This document shows positions 1-9,125 of a DNA stretch of 16,191 nucleotides, in pieces (the first letter of the stretch is position 1; every line of letters begins with the position of its first letter). The notes beneath the pieces were generated by a model that saw nothing but the letters and a program-made list of their open reading frames with translations, made no database searches and was not told the origin of the DNA. The stretch is from Hydnum rufescens UP504 (Eukaryota > Basidiomycota > Agaricomycetes > Cantharellales > Hydnaceae): the NCBI GenBank assembly GCA_014904985.1, contig MU129365.1:6246-22436 (forward strand), read 5' to 3'. The translations under genes and the position numbers were made by a program.

Positions 1-700
1 TTGAGAAACGAAGGAGGGAAGGCAGATAATGGGGCAAATGAAAGAGAAAAGTACACTGGTACCAAAGATGAGAGAACCACAAACTTTTTCCATTAAGGAG
101 CCCTTCTCTTCTTTACCTTGAGTTGAACCCTTGTCTTGCTTTGCTCTACCACCCGCGGCAATCACAGCTTTCTACTTGCTTGGCAATCCACTTCCAGAGC
201 AGCCTTTGATGGGGTGTATTCAGGGGACTCTCGATTGGGATCCAACAAATCAAGAATCGACGGTCCCTTGGGTGCATACTGAACACACTCTGCCCCTTAC
301 AGATCATCTTGGGCACCTTGATTGAAGAATTGCCCAGGTTCCACCGCCTTCAGGGGCCTTTCCGCAAAGGACTGATTTCAGCCTCGAAAGGCCCGTTTGG
401 ATACAAAGGACAATATGTCTTATCAAATTAACGTAAGGGCCCGATTGGAGGCATAAAAGGGGAATTCTGAAAGCCGCCCTTTGGAAAACTCCGCTAGGGA
501 AGTTTAGGAGAAATAAAGAGAGGTGTTTAAGGCACAGATGATCTCCTTCAGGAGGAGATTCTCTGGGCAAGGGGCTTGGTCAGCTCGTGTAGGGAACTGG
601 GAATGTGCACCAGAACTGCCCAAGGGACCTAGGGATCTTCGGAAGGAAGGTGGGGAGGCCGTACCCAAGGGGGGCATACCTCTCCACCTCAAACATCTGC
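1..700. other. No supported gene
   Basis: Only short overlapping frames on both strands are present, the longest about 90 codons, none with a recognisable motif. The sequence has the same GC-rich character as the following broken coding remnants, so it may be their continuation. Confidence 0.4.
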
Positions 701-2220
701 AAGTTAGGAAACGGGCTTGGGCGGAGCCCTTTCCATATCCACAGCCCACTTGTTGCAGCTTCTCTGGTATTGGACGGACGACTGGAAGGGGGGGCCAGTT
801 TTAAAAGGCCTCAATGTCTTTAATAGGCCGAGGGGTCTGCAAATAGCTGCTTATGTACCCTTCATCGAAAAAATGCTGATAATCGGATCTCCAGTTTTTG
901 GGGGGTCCATATCAAACAGCATGAGCATCAACCTTGGGGTTGGATTCCCTCAGGCTTCTGCAATACAGCGTCCCGCTTGGTCAGGGCGTTTGAACAGGAA
1001 GTTGATCTCTAGGACCTTTCTGAGAATCCTTTTGCCTTATGCCCCGTTCTTTGACAAGGACCAGGCTGCCTTTGAAAGCAAGGACGCCCTTGGAGGTGAT
1101 ATGTTTCCGCCAGTCCCTCACTACCGTATGGGTCGGGTAGGGAGAGGCGGTCAGGTGATACCAGAGGTTGGGTTTTCGATACCCTGGAGCGTGGAAGGCT
1201 TGTTGGGGATATAGCACGAGGCCATGACCTTTGGGGCATGGCCATACGAAGAGGGAATCGGAGTTCAAGGGTGGAAATAGCCTAGGGGCACCTCTATGAG
1301 CGACTCAGAGACGGAATTGTGGGCTCCCAAATGCAAGGGGGATGTCCCTAGTTTGGGATACCAGACTCGCCTCGTCTCTCCATAATGGGAGCTGTCTTTC
1401 ATACCGTCGACCGGACAAACCTTGGAGGCCTAACAACCCTTTCAACTTTTTCGCTAGTCTCCTCGATCGTATAGGCATCCGGCATCTCGCTATCGATGCC
1501 TGAAGGATTACTGCTTTGACAGCATCGCTAAACTCTCGGGGGCCCGCTGGAGGGAGAGGAAGGAAGCAGCACGGCCATTTTTGAGAGTATATCACGGCTT
1601 GGCAAAGCTTTGATCTCCGAGGAGATCACCTGCATTCCCCTCTGAAAATCGGCTTCCTTCAAGGGCGTCGCATCCGGCCGGCCCCCTGCATCAAAGTCCA
1701 GCCACTGAGGGACCACTCTAGGCATAATTCCCCAGCAAGGGCATTGCCAAAACCTTTCCATAAGCCACAGCGTTCCATCGCATGCTGTTATCGGGCATTC
1801 CCGGGTCAGGGGCTTGGGCTTCCAGGGAGGGGCTGAATATGGCTCCTATTAATGTTTCATCGGGACTAAATACAGGGGACCTAGACCGCCGAGGTATGCT
1901 ATGGTGTCCCAGGGCCATATGGGTAGCCAAATGCACCAAGGCCAGGGAGAGGCCACCTTTTTCCTTCCAGCCTGTCCACCTCTGAACACCATTCTTCAAA
2001 TTTCAAATGACCCCTCTGCAATGCCGCCGAAGCATTTTGTAAGCCCTCCAAAACATTCATCTCATCCTCAAAAGGGATTGGCAATGGCACCCAAGGTATC
2101 CAGCCTCTTCAGATTACTGAAAACCTTTCAAGTACGAGGCCTCCAAGGGGCTTCCAGGACCCACGGTCCTCTCAAGATATTCTGGAGAAGCATTCATGTA
2201 TGTGGGATGGTGGGCCTGTG
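700..2220 (-). pseudogene. Broken coding remnant, product not recognised
   Basis: On the minus strand, protein-like segments occur in different frames with stops between them. Near 2,090-1,900 there is an acidic, helix-like stretch including FEDEMNVLEGLQNASAAL and KFEEWCSEVDRLEG. Around 1,900-1,720 comes a stretch with SPVFSPDETLIGA, and around 1,760-1,530 one with PQWLDFDAGGRPDATPL. Near 1,230-980 there is LWYHLTASPYPTHTVV followed by a lysine-rich part, and near 890-795 SDYQHFFDEGYISSYL. No single frame runs through and no start could be chosen. The plus strand is also open at 717-1,214 (165 codons), but its composition looks like a shadow of the minus strand. It could be an old retroelement gag-like gene or a cellular gene; I see no diagnostic motif. 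Coding character is my reading of composition, not a computed score. Confidence 0.35.
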
Positions 2221-2539
2221 AAGGAATGAGATCAACCCTTTTGGTCGGGATAGGGAACTGTTCGGCTGCGGTACCGAGACCTAAGGATGAAGGGCAAATG
2301 GGCCCTGGCTTGTTGAAATTGTACAGGCATGTTTAGAGAGAGAGAATAATCCAACTGTGCGTAGGGGCTCGGGTTGAGCTGGTAGAACCCAGGTATAGGG
2401 AGGCTGCCCGAATTAACGGCCACAATCCGACAAGGGAGCTGTTCTACTAAGCGCGGCAGTGCAGACTTAGGGTTTCGAAGAACCTGTGCGGGGCCCCATC
2501 AGTTAGCCCCGCCGTCTTCAACACCTTTCTGCTTTTCTG

Positions 2540-2836
2540 ATGGCAAAAAAACTCCACCATGCCAAGCCTTTGGGGCATGCTTCAGACTCCACTGTTAGGC
2601 CCGCCTCCGACTCCACTGTTAGGCCTGCCTCCAACTCCACCGCCACTTGTAGAAGCAACAGATCAAAGTTGAAAGAGGTAGCCTTGCCTGTTGATCCTGT
2701 AAGCGGCCCCTTTCTTTATAGAGCAAGGAAAGTAATGACGCTGTCTGCATGTTGGCAAAGACAAAAGCCGGGGCCAAGCCCTCTACAAGAAAAGCCCAAA
2801 AGAAGGGGCTCGGTGATGAGAGGGGAGGGGCAGTGA
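2540..2836 (+). CDS. Small open frame with an 8-residue repeat; possibly part of a broken gene
   Basis: A 98-codon frame starts at ATG and ends in TGA. Residues about 14-35 contain an octapeptide ASDSTVRP, repeated once exactly and then again in degenerate form (ASNSTA). This comes from 24-bp tandem units in the DNA. The rest is basic (many K and R), with no membrane segment or known domain. It lies just upstream of the plus-strand broken coding region and could be its 5' end, or chance opening of GC-rich sequence. I do not recognise it, and it may not be a gene. Confidence 0.25.
   Translation: MAKKLHHAKPLGHASDSTVRPASDSTVRPASNSTATCRSNRSKLKEVALPVDPVSGPFLYRARKVMTLSACWQRQKPGPSPLQEKPKRRGSVMRGEGQ
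2579..2645 (+). repeat. 24-bp tandem repeat, about 2.7 copies
   Basis: The unit GACTCCACTGTTAGGCC plus a GCCTCC spacer occurs twice almost exactly, and a third partial copy starts AACTCCACCG. The period of 24 is a multiple of three, so the repeat is kept in frame within the small open frame that contains it. Confidence 0.75.
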
Positions 2837-3079
2837 AGGCACAGAAAGCAGCCTGTGCCAGGGTCTCCTCAGGCTTGGGGGCAAATCTAGGTTAAGACCT
2901 ACCAAAATGCGCTGCCCAACCCCAGGATATCCACAAGGAGCCAGAAAAGGTAGCCGATCCTCCGCAGGCTCTCGGAGTTGCAAACAGGGAGACGGCAAAC
3001 ACAGATCCAGCGAGGTTTGATGGCGTTGTTCTTGAAAGCCCGGCCCGGCCCTCCCCTTCCACGCTTCTGTGGGACATCC

Positions 3080-5300
3080 CTTCCTCGAGGTTAACCCTAC
3101 TCCTACGCCTACCCCACGCCTACCCCTCATTCCAGCCCTAGCCCCGGTTGTAACCCTCGTTTCCGACCTATACCCAATATGCCCCACATTCCCAAAGGAG
3201 ACTCTGAGGCTGCAGAAGTAGCCAAAGGCCTGGAAGGCCCGGGGACGAAGGCGAGGACTTCTCCAGGTTTTCCTGCTGATCAATTTGAAGAGCCCCTGGA
3301 CTCTGAGAGGAGCAAAGGAGGTTGCTGGCCCCCCCTACAGGGTTGGAAACTGAGGCATTTAACCCTGACGTGCGGCATAAGCTATTCAGAGGACCCAGGA
3401 AAGGCCTCAAAGGACACAGAAGTTCCTAGTTCTTCGGAATCGAATGGTGTAGTTCCGTCCTTTGAAGACTCGACCACTGATGGGGAATATATCTCTGCCT
3501 CGAAGAGGCAATGAACAATGAGAGAAACCCTAGGACCTAGCTAGGCTAGAGGCTGAAAGGGCGGCAAGGCTTGAGGCCAGCAAGCCAGGGCTGTGGAGTT
3601 GGCTGAAGAGCAGGCTGAGTGGCGTCGACGTGCCAAAGGAAAGGGGAAGGAGGCTGAGGCTGAGGCAGACGATGAGGCCGAAGAAGAGAGTTGGGAGAAG
3701 CCCGTGTGAAGCCCTTGGTCTCAAGGCTTACTAAATCCCAGACAGAGCGCGTTAAACAGCAGGCAGAGGAAGAAAGAGAACGATATGCGGGCCCTAGCCC
3801 AGGGAGATGCAGGTGCCCGCTGAGCTTGTTCTGCAAACTGCTCATGCCCAAACAGGAAAATCGTGTGGAGGGCCTTGGAATGATTTTACCCGGCTGTACT
3901 CTGCAGAGAATCCTGACCATGGTGAGTCTTTTGAAGCAGAGATCTTTTGGGCCTATACTGAATACCGATGGCTTCAAAGGCTTGGCCACAGTGGAGCTAT
4001 CAGAGATCTATCGAAAAGAGAAGGTGAAAGCTTCCAAGGAGGGAAAGGAGGGCTACAAAAACATGGGCCAAAAATATCTCTATTCGACTAGAGGAAATCG
4101 AAGCCAAAGTAAACCGGAAAACATTTTCAGGCTCCTCAAGGGCCTCCGTCCTCAAAAACTGGGAAAGATTTGAGCGAAAAGGTATGCTTTAATACTGGCC
4201 TTATTATGGAAGGGCTTTGTTGAGGAAGGAAATTCCCAGTCTCGTCAAAGCTACAACCTCTATGACTTAGCTGCTGTTGGCTTTGTGACTGCGCTGGATC
4301 CAACGGATGGTGCTGCTATTGCCAACGCTTCTGTCTTGCCCTTCCAAAAAATTGGGGATATTGTCGAACAAATCTTCTGGACCCCTGCGAACAAACGGAA
4401 GTTTATGTATAGCCTAGGGTGGGGCCTGCCTTATTGACTGATTGAGGGGGCTATTGCTGATTCCGGTTCTCAGGGCTTTGAATCTTGCTGAAGCTGACAC
4501 GTTCGAACCCTCGATTAAAGGGTGGGAGGCCTATGCTGAGGCCAACCCCCCTCCTACTGGAGGATCTTCGCTCTACGGTCTCGGTAAAACTCCTTGAGAT
4601 GGCCGGTGCGTACCTGTGCTGTTTAAAGTCCCCCATGCAGAAGGGCTGATCTTCATCGGCCCCTTTTGCAGATAGAGTTCTCAAACAAAACGGCGTCCTT
4701 GAGGGCTGGGGAAAGAAAGGGTGGCCTACGTTGGGTTGGCCAATGTTATCTATGACCTCCTCAACAAGGATAAGGGGGTGTCTTTCCGAATTCATAATTG
4801 GCCATCCACGTGTCCAGTCTCAAAGAAGGCGGATACCTACTGTCCAAAGCGACTGAAATGCATACTGCAGAGCATAGTGGTCGCTTTGTGAAAGGAGCAA
4901 ACAGTAGGCAAGAAGGATACCCTCTTGTATTCCTGGAACAATCCTTTATATGGAGGCATTTTCCAGGGGTAAGTCTTTGATGTCTGCTGGGTAGTAAAGG
5001 CTAGGGGCTAATGAGTAAACAGAATCCGTAAATGCTGAGGATATGGAGGACGGGAATCTTGCCTTGGTCTTTGATCAGAAGAAGAACCCCCTCTTGCGCC
5101 TATGGGACAGCACCAAATGGAGAAAAATGGATGCGCTCAAAAGGCTAAGGAAGGAAAGAACAGGGCCAAGAACAAGGCCCTTCGGGAGAGCGGCCGGCAA
5201 GTCATCCACCGTCCTTAACATTGGTCTTCGGGTGAGTCTCTCGCAAAGGGGCCTTTTTGACTGCGGGTTAAACAGGCCAAAAGCTGTGGAGTTACTCAAA
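3080..5300 (+). pseudogene. Broken gene with proline-rich, coiled-coil and globular parts; product not recognised
   Basis: Plus-strand protein-like sequence continues across several frames. From about 3,092 there is a Pro/Thr-rich stretch (NPTPTPTPRLP), then an acidic frame at 3,179-3,514. At 3,545-3,710 there is a charged coiled-coil-like stretch (ARLEAERAARLEAS, then AEEQAEWRRRAKGKGKEAEA after a frame change), and 3,691-4,091 contains FEAEIFWAYTEYRWLQRLGH. A globular frame at about 4,173-4,437 includes NLYDLAAVGFVTALDPTDG and FWTPANKRKFMYSLGWGL; it ends at a TGA (4,435-4,437) beyond which the same frame stays protein-like (LIEGAIADSGSQ). Further fragments follow at 4,470-4,600 (KGWEAYAEANPPPTGGSSL) and about 4,695-4,810 (VAYVGLANVIYDLLNKDKG). 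The order Pro-rich, coiled coil, globular would suit a retroelement Gag, but no zinc knuckle, protease or RT motif was found, so that is only a guess. Confidence 0.5.
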
Positions 5301-5820
5301 TGATCCCCGGCCCTTCTAGATTTGGAAGATGCTCCGCCCAGCTTCAGAGAAGCCACCTATGATTCAGGGGCAGAAATTGACCCCCAAAGGCCTGCAAAGA
5401 TGAAACTATGTAAGTAATGGACCAAATGGGAAGAGACTCTCCTTCTAACGACTGTGGCGGGTTGGAATTCACAGCACCGCCTAGGGCTGAACAACACAGA
5501 AAGATGCTGAAATCTGGGCATAAGGAGGCCTATTCGAATCAGGGCGCTGCAGGTATGCCTCTGTTAGTTGGCACAGGGCCTGAGCTGTATCTAATGGGGG
5601 GGAGATAGGATCCAAGAGTTCTCAAATTCAAACCATAAACCTGGTGCGGCGGCCAAAGGGCACCCTCCAAGCAGAACCAAACCTGAGCCGTAGTAAGTGC
5701 AGTTCCCCCCTGACAAGAGCCGTAACTGATATGGCCTTGTATGAAAGGTAAAAGAGGGGGGTCTATCCTCTAATAAGAGGGAGCTTCCTTTAACCTTCCA
5801 TCGCCCATGAAAAAGGACGA
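5300..5820. other. No supported gene
   Basis: Short frames on both strands (under 100 codons) with no recognisable motif. The GC-rich composition continues from the broken gene to the left. A run of seven G occurs near 5,595, but no LTR could be anchored to it. Confidence 0.35.
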
Positions 5821-5825
5821 TCAGT

Positions 5826-6030
5826 GGATCTCTTCGCCTACTCCTGCAGAGGGAAGGGTTCCCAGTGGACATCTCCGTCACAGATCTCCCTCTTGGAACG
5901 CAACGGTAGGGGGATGATGACGCCCTGCAAAAAGGACCGGTTAGGATCTCCTTCCCTTACTCCTAGCAGACAGAGGGGTTCCCAGCAGACTCACAGATTC
6001 TCTTGGAACAACAGGGCGTAGGGATGATAT
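5826..6030 (+). repeat. Imperfect tandem duplication of about 119 bp
   Basis: Two copies follow each other. GGATCTC at 5,826 matches GGATCTC at 5,944 (offset 118), and AGGGTTCCCAG near 5,855 matches the same word at about 5,975 (offset 120). CTCTTGGAAC and AGGGATGAT also recur in order. Copies differ by many substitutions and small indels, so the duplication is not recent. No reading frame is preserved across both. Confidence 0.7.
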
Positions 6031-6039
6031 GGGCAAGGA

Positions 6040-6480
6040 GGCCCCCTCAAGAAAGCATAGGAGCCCAGGGTTGAAGTCCTGAGAGACCCAGTGGGAGGCA
6101 GGCCAGCGGGAATGGGGCCATCATCCCAGTGATCCCCCTTAGGCTACTCTGAGGCCTCTCCCTCTTCTGATCAATCGCCATCCGCCCGTCATGGGTACGG
6201 TCGATACAGTCGCTCTCCCGCAACCTGCTCCCGACCGCCCTTCCCAAGTCCAGCTCCCGACCCGCCTCCCCAGGCCCATTTTTTCTTCAAAGCTTGAATC
6301 CAAGAGGGCCAAGCGATCTGGGGATTGAAATCATAGACCCCAGGCCAAGCAAAAAGATCAAAAGGTAATCTGGGGTATGGTCTCCTGTTGAAATTTCATC
6401 CTTATTTCATACATATTGACTATAGTACTGGGGGGGTACCAGCCGGAGGAAGAATCCTTCTAAAAGTAAGTACTATCTAA
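6040..6480. other. No supported gene; transition from GC-rich to AT-rich sequence
   Basis: No convincing coding frame. A run of seven G lies at about 6,430, within ACTGGGGGGGTACC. Composition changes visibly to AT-rich within about 100 bp to the right. Confidence 0.4.
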
Positions 6481-6484
6481 CAAT

Positions 6485-6760
6485 TGTTAGAGCTGAAGAC
6501 TTGCTGAATATAATATGGCCCAAGCAGGGCATTAAATGGCCTACCCTCTTTCCTGCCGGCCTTCATCCCATGAATGTGCTTTTCTTCCTTCCCTGTTCAT
6601 CCCTCCCCATTTCCCGCATTATCCTCATCCTACTGTTCTCCCTTTATTTACCAAAGACGGTTGAACGACAATTCTGCCTTTCTCCCATATTCTCTATATT
6701 CTCTGCTTGAATACAAGAAAATGGGACTATTTATTTATTTGAATGTAAGATACTTGGATT
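6485..6760 (+). other. Pyrimidine-rich tract with a possible LTR-type terminus
   Basis: TGTTAGAG starts at 6,485, after ACAAT. It is followed by an AT-rich TATA-like stretch near 6,508 (AATATAATATGG) and then a long strand-biased C+T tract at about 6,541-6,705. A TATA-like element followed by a CT-rich block is common in fungal promoters and in U3/R parts of fungal LTRs. No second copy of the whole segment is in the window and no primer-binding site was confirmed, so the LTR reading is weak. Short open frames across the tract look like consequences of its composition. Confidence 0.3.
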
Positions 6761-6930
6761 GAATCATGGCTGAGCAGTGCAGAATAAAAGTTCCAAACAA
6801 TTAACGCAGTCTAAATGGAGGCCCACAGGCCCCAGGCCTAATGGGGAACAAATCGCAAAGAGATTGCTGGCTCACCATGCAGGCGGGTGATTAATTGGTA
6901 TGATCAGTCTACCGAAAGTTTTTAAGGGCT
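6760..6930. other. AT-rich spacer before the minisatellite
   Basis: No gene, repeat or RNA motif seen. Confidence 0.4.
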
Positions 6931-7457
6931 TACCCCCATGGGTCTGATGACTTGAGCGCATGAGTCTAGGGGTCAACCCTGGGTCTGATGACCTGTGGCC
7001 CCGATGGGTCTGGGGTCTAACCCATGGGTCCAAGGGTCGCAAACCCCATGGGTCTGGGGTCTAACCCATGGGTCCAAGGGTCCAACCATGGGTCTAGGGT
7101 CCAACCCATGGGTCTAGGGGTCCAACCCATGGTCTGATGACCTGCCCCATGGGTTTAGGGGTCCAACCCATGGGTCTAGGGGTCCAACCATGGGTCTGAT
7201 GACTGCCCATGGGGTTAGGGGTCAACCCATGGGTCTGATGACCTGCCCCATGGGGTTAGGGGTCAACCATGGTCTAGGGGTCCAACCCATGGGTCTAGGG
7301 TCCACCCATGGGTCTAGGGGTCCAACCCATGGGTTGATGACCTGACTCATGGGTCTATGGGCGCAACCCGTGGGTCTAAGGGGTGCAACCAATGGGTCTG
7401 ATGACCGTAACCATGGGTCTAGGGGGTTACCATGGATCTAGGGGTGGCGAACCATGG

Positions 7458-7695
7458 GTCTACGGGGTGCAACCATGGGTTCTGATGACTAACTCATGGG
7501 TTTGGGTCAACCATGGGTCTAGGGTGCAACCCATGGGTTGATGGCCTAACTCATGGGTTGGGGTGCAACCCATGGGTCTAGGGGTGCAACCCATGGGTCT
7601 GATGGCCTAACTCATGGGTTTGGGTGCAACCATGGGTCTAGGGGTGCAACCCATGGGTCTGATGGCTAACTCATGGGTTGGGGTGCAACCCATGG
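7458..7695 (+). repeat. Higher-order repeat: four copies of a 59-60-bp trimer
   Basis: Within the minisatellite, segments starting at 7,458, 7,517, 7,576 and 7,636 are nearly identical. Each consists of three basic units in fixed order: GTCTAGGGGTGCAACCCATG, then a GATGGCCTAACTCATG unit, then GGTTGGGGTGCAACCCATG. Differences are mostly single bases, often in G or C runs. This indicates amplification of a trimer after the basic units had diverged. Confidence 0.9.
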
Positions 7696-7737
7696 GTCTA
7701 GGGGTGCAACCCATGGGTCTATGGGTTCAGCCATGGA

Positions 7738-7985
7738 TCTAGGGGTCCAATCCATGGGTCTAGGGGTGTAACCCATGGGTCTAGGGTGTAACCATGGGCC
7801 TAGGGGTCCAATCCATGGGTCTAGGGGTGTAACCATGGGCCTAGGGGTCCATCCATGGGTCTAGGGGTGTAACCCATGGGTCTAGGGTGTAACCCATGGG
7901 TCTAGGGGTCCAATCCATGGGTCTAGGGTGTAGCCCATGGCCTAGGGGTCCAATCCATGGGTCTAGGGGTGTAACCATGGGTCTA
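7738..7985 (+). repeat. Second higher-order block alternating 61-bp and 40-41-bp units
   Basis: Each segment begins CTAGGGGTCCAATCCATGG (one copy lacks a base) and continues with one or two GTGTAACCCATGGG-type units. This gives successive lengths of about 61, 41, 61, 40 and 41 bp. The linkers differ from the neighbouring trimer block, so the two blocks amplified separately. Confidence 0.8.
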
Positions 7986-8445
7986 GGGTCCAACCCATGG
8001 GTCTAAAGACTTAATTCATGGGCCTAGGGGCTGAACCCATGTGTCTAAGGACTCAACCATGGTCTAGGGGTCAAAGTCATGGGGCTAGAGGTTCAACCCA
8101 TGGGTCTGGGGGTAACATCCATGATCTAATGATCCAATTCATTGGTCTACATGTCAAACCCATGGGTCTGACAACTCACTCATGAGTCTGGGGGATAATC
8201 CCATGAGTCTGAGGCACTAACTCATGGTCTGTGGGTCCAACCCATGGGTCTGATCACTTAATTCATGAGTCTAGGGGTCAACCCCATGGGTGGGATGACC
8301 TAACCCATGTGTCTAAGGGTCAAACTCATGGTCTGATCACCTTTCCCATGAGGGTTCTTGTCAATACCATGCCAAACCATGGTTTAGCACTGTCCCCTCA
8401 TGGGTCAATATTGTCCCACCCATGGGTCTGTGATAGGTCTGGGGA

Positions 8446-8488
8446 CCCTTTGGGTCCTCTCCTGTGCAGTAAAAGCCGACCCAAAGGG
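8446..8488. repeat. Perfect 11-bp inverted repeat at the minisatellite edge
   Basis: CCCTTTGGGTC (8,446-8,456) is the exact reverse complement of GACCCAAAGGG (8,478-8,488), with a 21-base loop. It begins about 15 bases after the last recognisable unit. The left arm also sits inside a smaller palindrome, GGACCCTTTGGGTCC. It is not followed by a T-run and no terminator role is proposed. Confidence 0.7.
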
Positions 8489-8547
8489 TGTCTAATCTAT
8501 CTGCCTGGGCTGGGGATTGTGTGAGTGAAATATGGGTTGGACACACA

Positions 8548-8917
8548 TCATCCATCTTGCCAAATATTACAAGGACTAGGCCGATTCCAATGAAGAGATG
8601 ACCATCTGAACTGAAGTCCTCGGTTCGCGGTTTGGCTCAAGTAGGCATAATAGAAGTGGTCAGTGTTGCCTTTGATATTGGGATAGAATACACCAAATTC
8701 CCCTACTCACAATGATAGGTAGTGCGAGTTGCGATCAGTTACGAACATCCCCATGCTGATTTCTGTTTCCTCCATTGTTGCGAAATCCTGGCACGAAAGA
8801 GACAGTTGTTCAGCACTTGAAGTTGAATCCTCATCTGAATTTTCAACATCCCCTGGGTTCTTGATTTTTAATAAGTGTCTTCAATGATCATTGTTTATAC
8901 ATACTGGTAGAGTTCAT
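8548..8917 (-). CDS. Small spliced gene, product not recognised; one in-frame TGA
   Basis: Proposed exons are 8,905-8,917 (ATG AAC TCT ACC A) and 8,548-8,852. They are separated by a 52-nt intron (8,853-8,904) that starts GTATGT and ends CCCAG. Splicing joins the phase-1 first exon to a frame that is open, apart from one TGA at 8,707-8,709, down to the stop at 8,548-8,550: 105 residues. The first half is acidic and Ser-rich (ENSDEDSTSSAEQL, then MEETEISMGMFVTD). The half after the TGA is aromatic and protein-like (EFGVFYPNIKGNTDHFYYAY, then RGLQFRWSSLHWNRP). Two explanations fit the TGA: a CGA-to-TGA nonsense change, or a second, frame-preserving 75-nt intron starting GTGAGT at the same spot and ending TTGAG, with a CTGAC branch-like site. 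The start is preceded by AAAGCC, a fair context. No family recognised; it could also be the 3' part of the next gene upstream. Confidence 0.45.
8853..8904 (-). other. Predicted 52-nt spliceosomal intron
   Basis: The donor is GTATGT and the acceptor CCCAG. Removal joins a 13-nt exon to an open frame with correct phase and bypasses a TGA. The size is almost the same as that of the intron in the adjacent gene. Confidence 0.5.
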
Positions 8918-9125
8918 GGCTTTTGAGGTTGTAATAGAAAGGTTTTAGAATTTGTGGATGAAGGCGTTAGGTCTGCGTTTTGATGGCTTTTATGTTTGAT
9001 TTACACATGTGATTAGGTCTGTAATTTCATGCTTTCCTTTTATGGTGTTTTTCATTATCCGAGTGTTTCCATGAAAATATTTCATTTGAATTTTATGGAG
9101 GTGATTCGACAATGATGATGTGGAT
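8918..9125. other. AT-rich interval between the two small minus-strand genes
   Basis: No open frame of note. It could contain an intron joining the two neighbouring minus-strand reading frames into a single gene, but I could not find a convincing donor and acceptor pair. Confidence 0.3.

Larger units (their letters stand above)
6930..8430 (+). repeat. Minisatellite, about 74 units of about 20 bp around ACCCATGGGT
   Basis: I count about 74 successive units over 1,500 bp, each centred on a CCATGG or a one-base variant. The centre is usually the 10-bp perfect palindrome ACCCATGGGT. Linkers come in classes: TCTAGGGGTCCA, TCTAGGGGTGCA, TCTAGGGGTGTA and TCTGATGACCTG. Classes are not randomly mixed. 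6,936-7,330 mixes GTCCA and GATGACC linkers. 7,458-7,695 is a 60-bp three-unit block repeated four times. 7,738-7,980 alternates GTCCAATCC and GTGTAACCC. Beyond 8,000 the units are strongly diverged. The spacing is close to two turns of B-DNA. The array is noncoding; the open frame at 8,231-8,524 is a by-product of repeat translation. G-runs recur on the plus strand, so G-quadruplex folding is conceivable but not shown. Confidence 0.97.

Noticed and set aside
717..1214. 165-codon plus-strand frame
   Set aside because: The minus strand of the same stretch carries more protein-like segments, and the frame has no motif; probably a shadow opened by GC-rich sequence.
2783..3283. 166-codon minus-strand frame
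   Set aside because: Rich in Arg, Gly and Pro as expected from reading GC-rich, plus-strand Pro-coding sequence backwards; it overlaps the plus-strand remnant.
4498..4512. CGTTCGAACCC resembling a tRNA B box
   Set aside because: No A box or cloverleaf could be built around it, and it lies inside a protein-like frame of the broken gene.
6930..8430. CRISPR array
   Set aside because: Units are contiguous with no unique equal-length spacers, and the context is a eukaryotic genome.
8231..8524. 97-codon frame with HGS/THG motifs
   Set aside because: It is translation of the minisatellite units and ends in unrelated flanking sequence.
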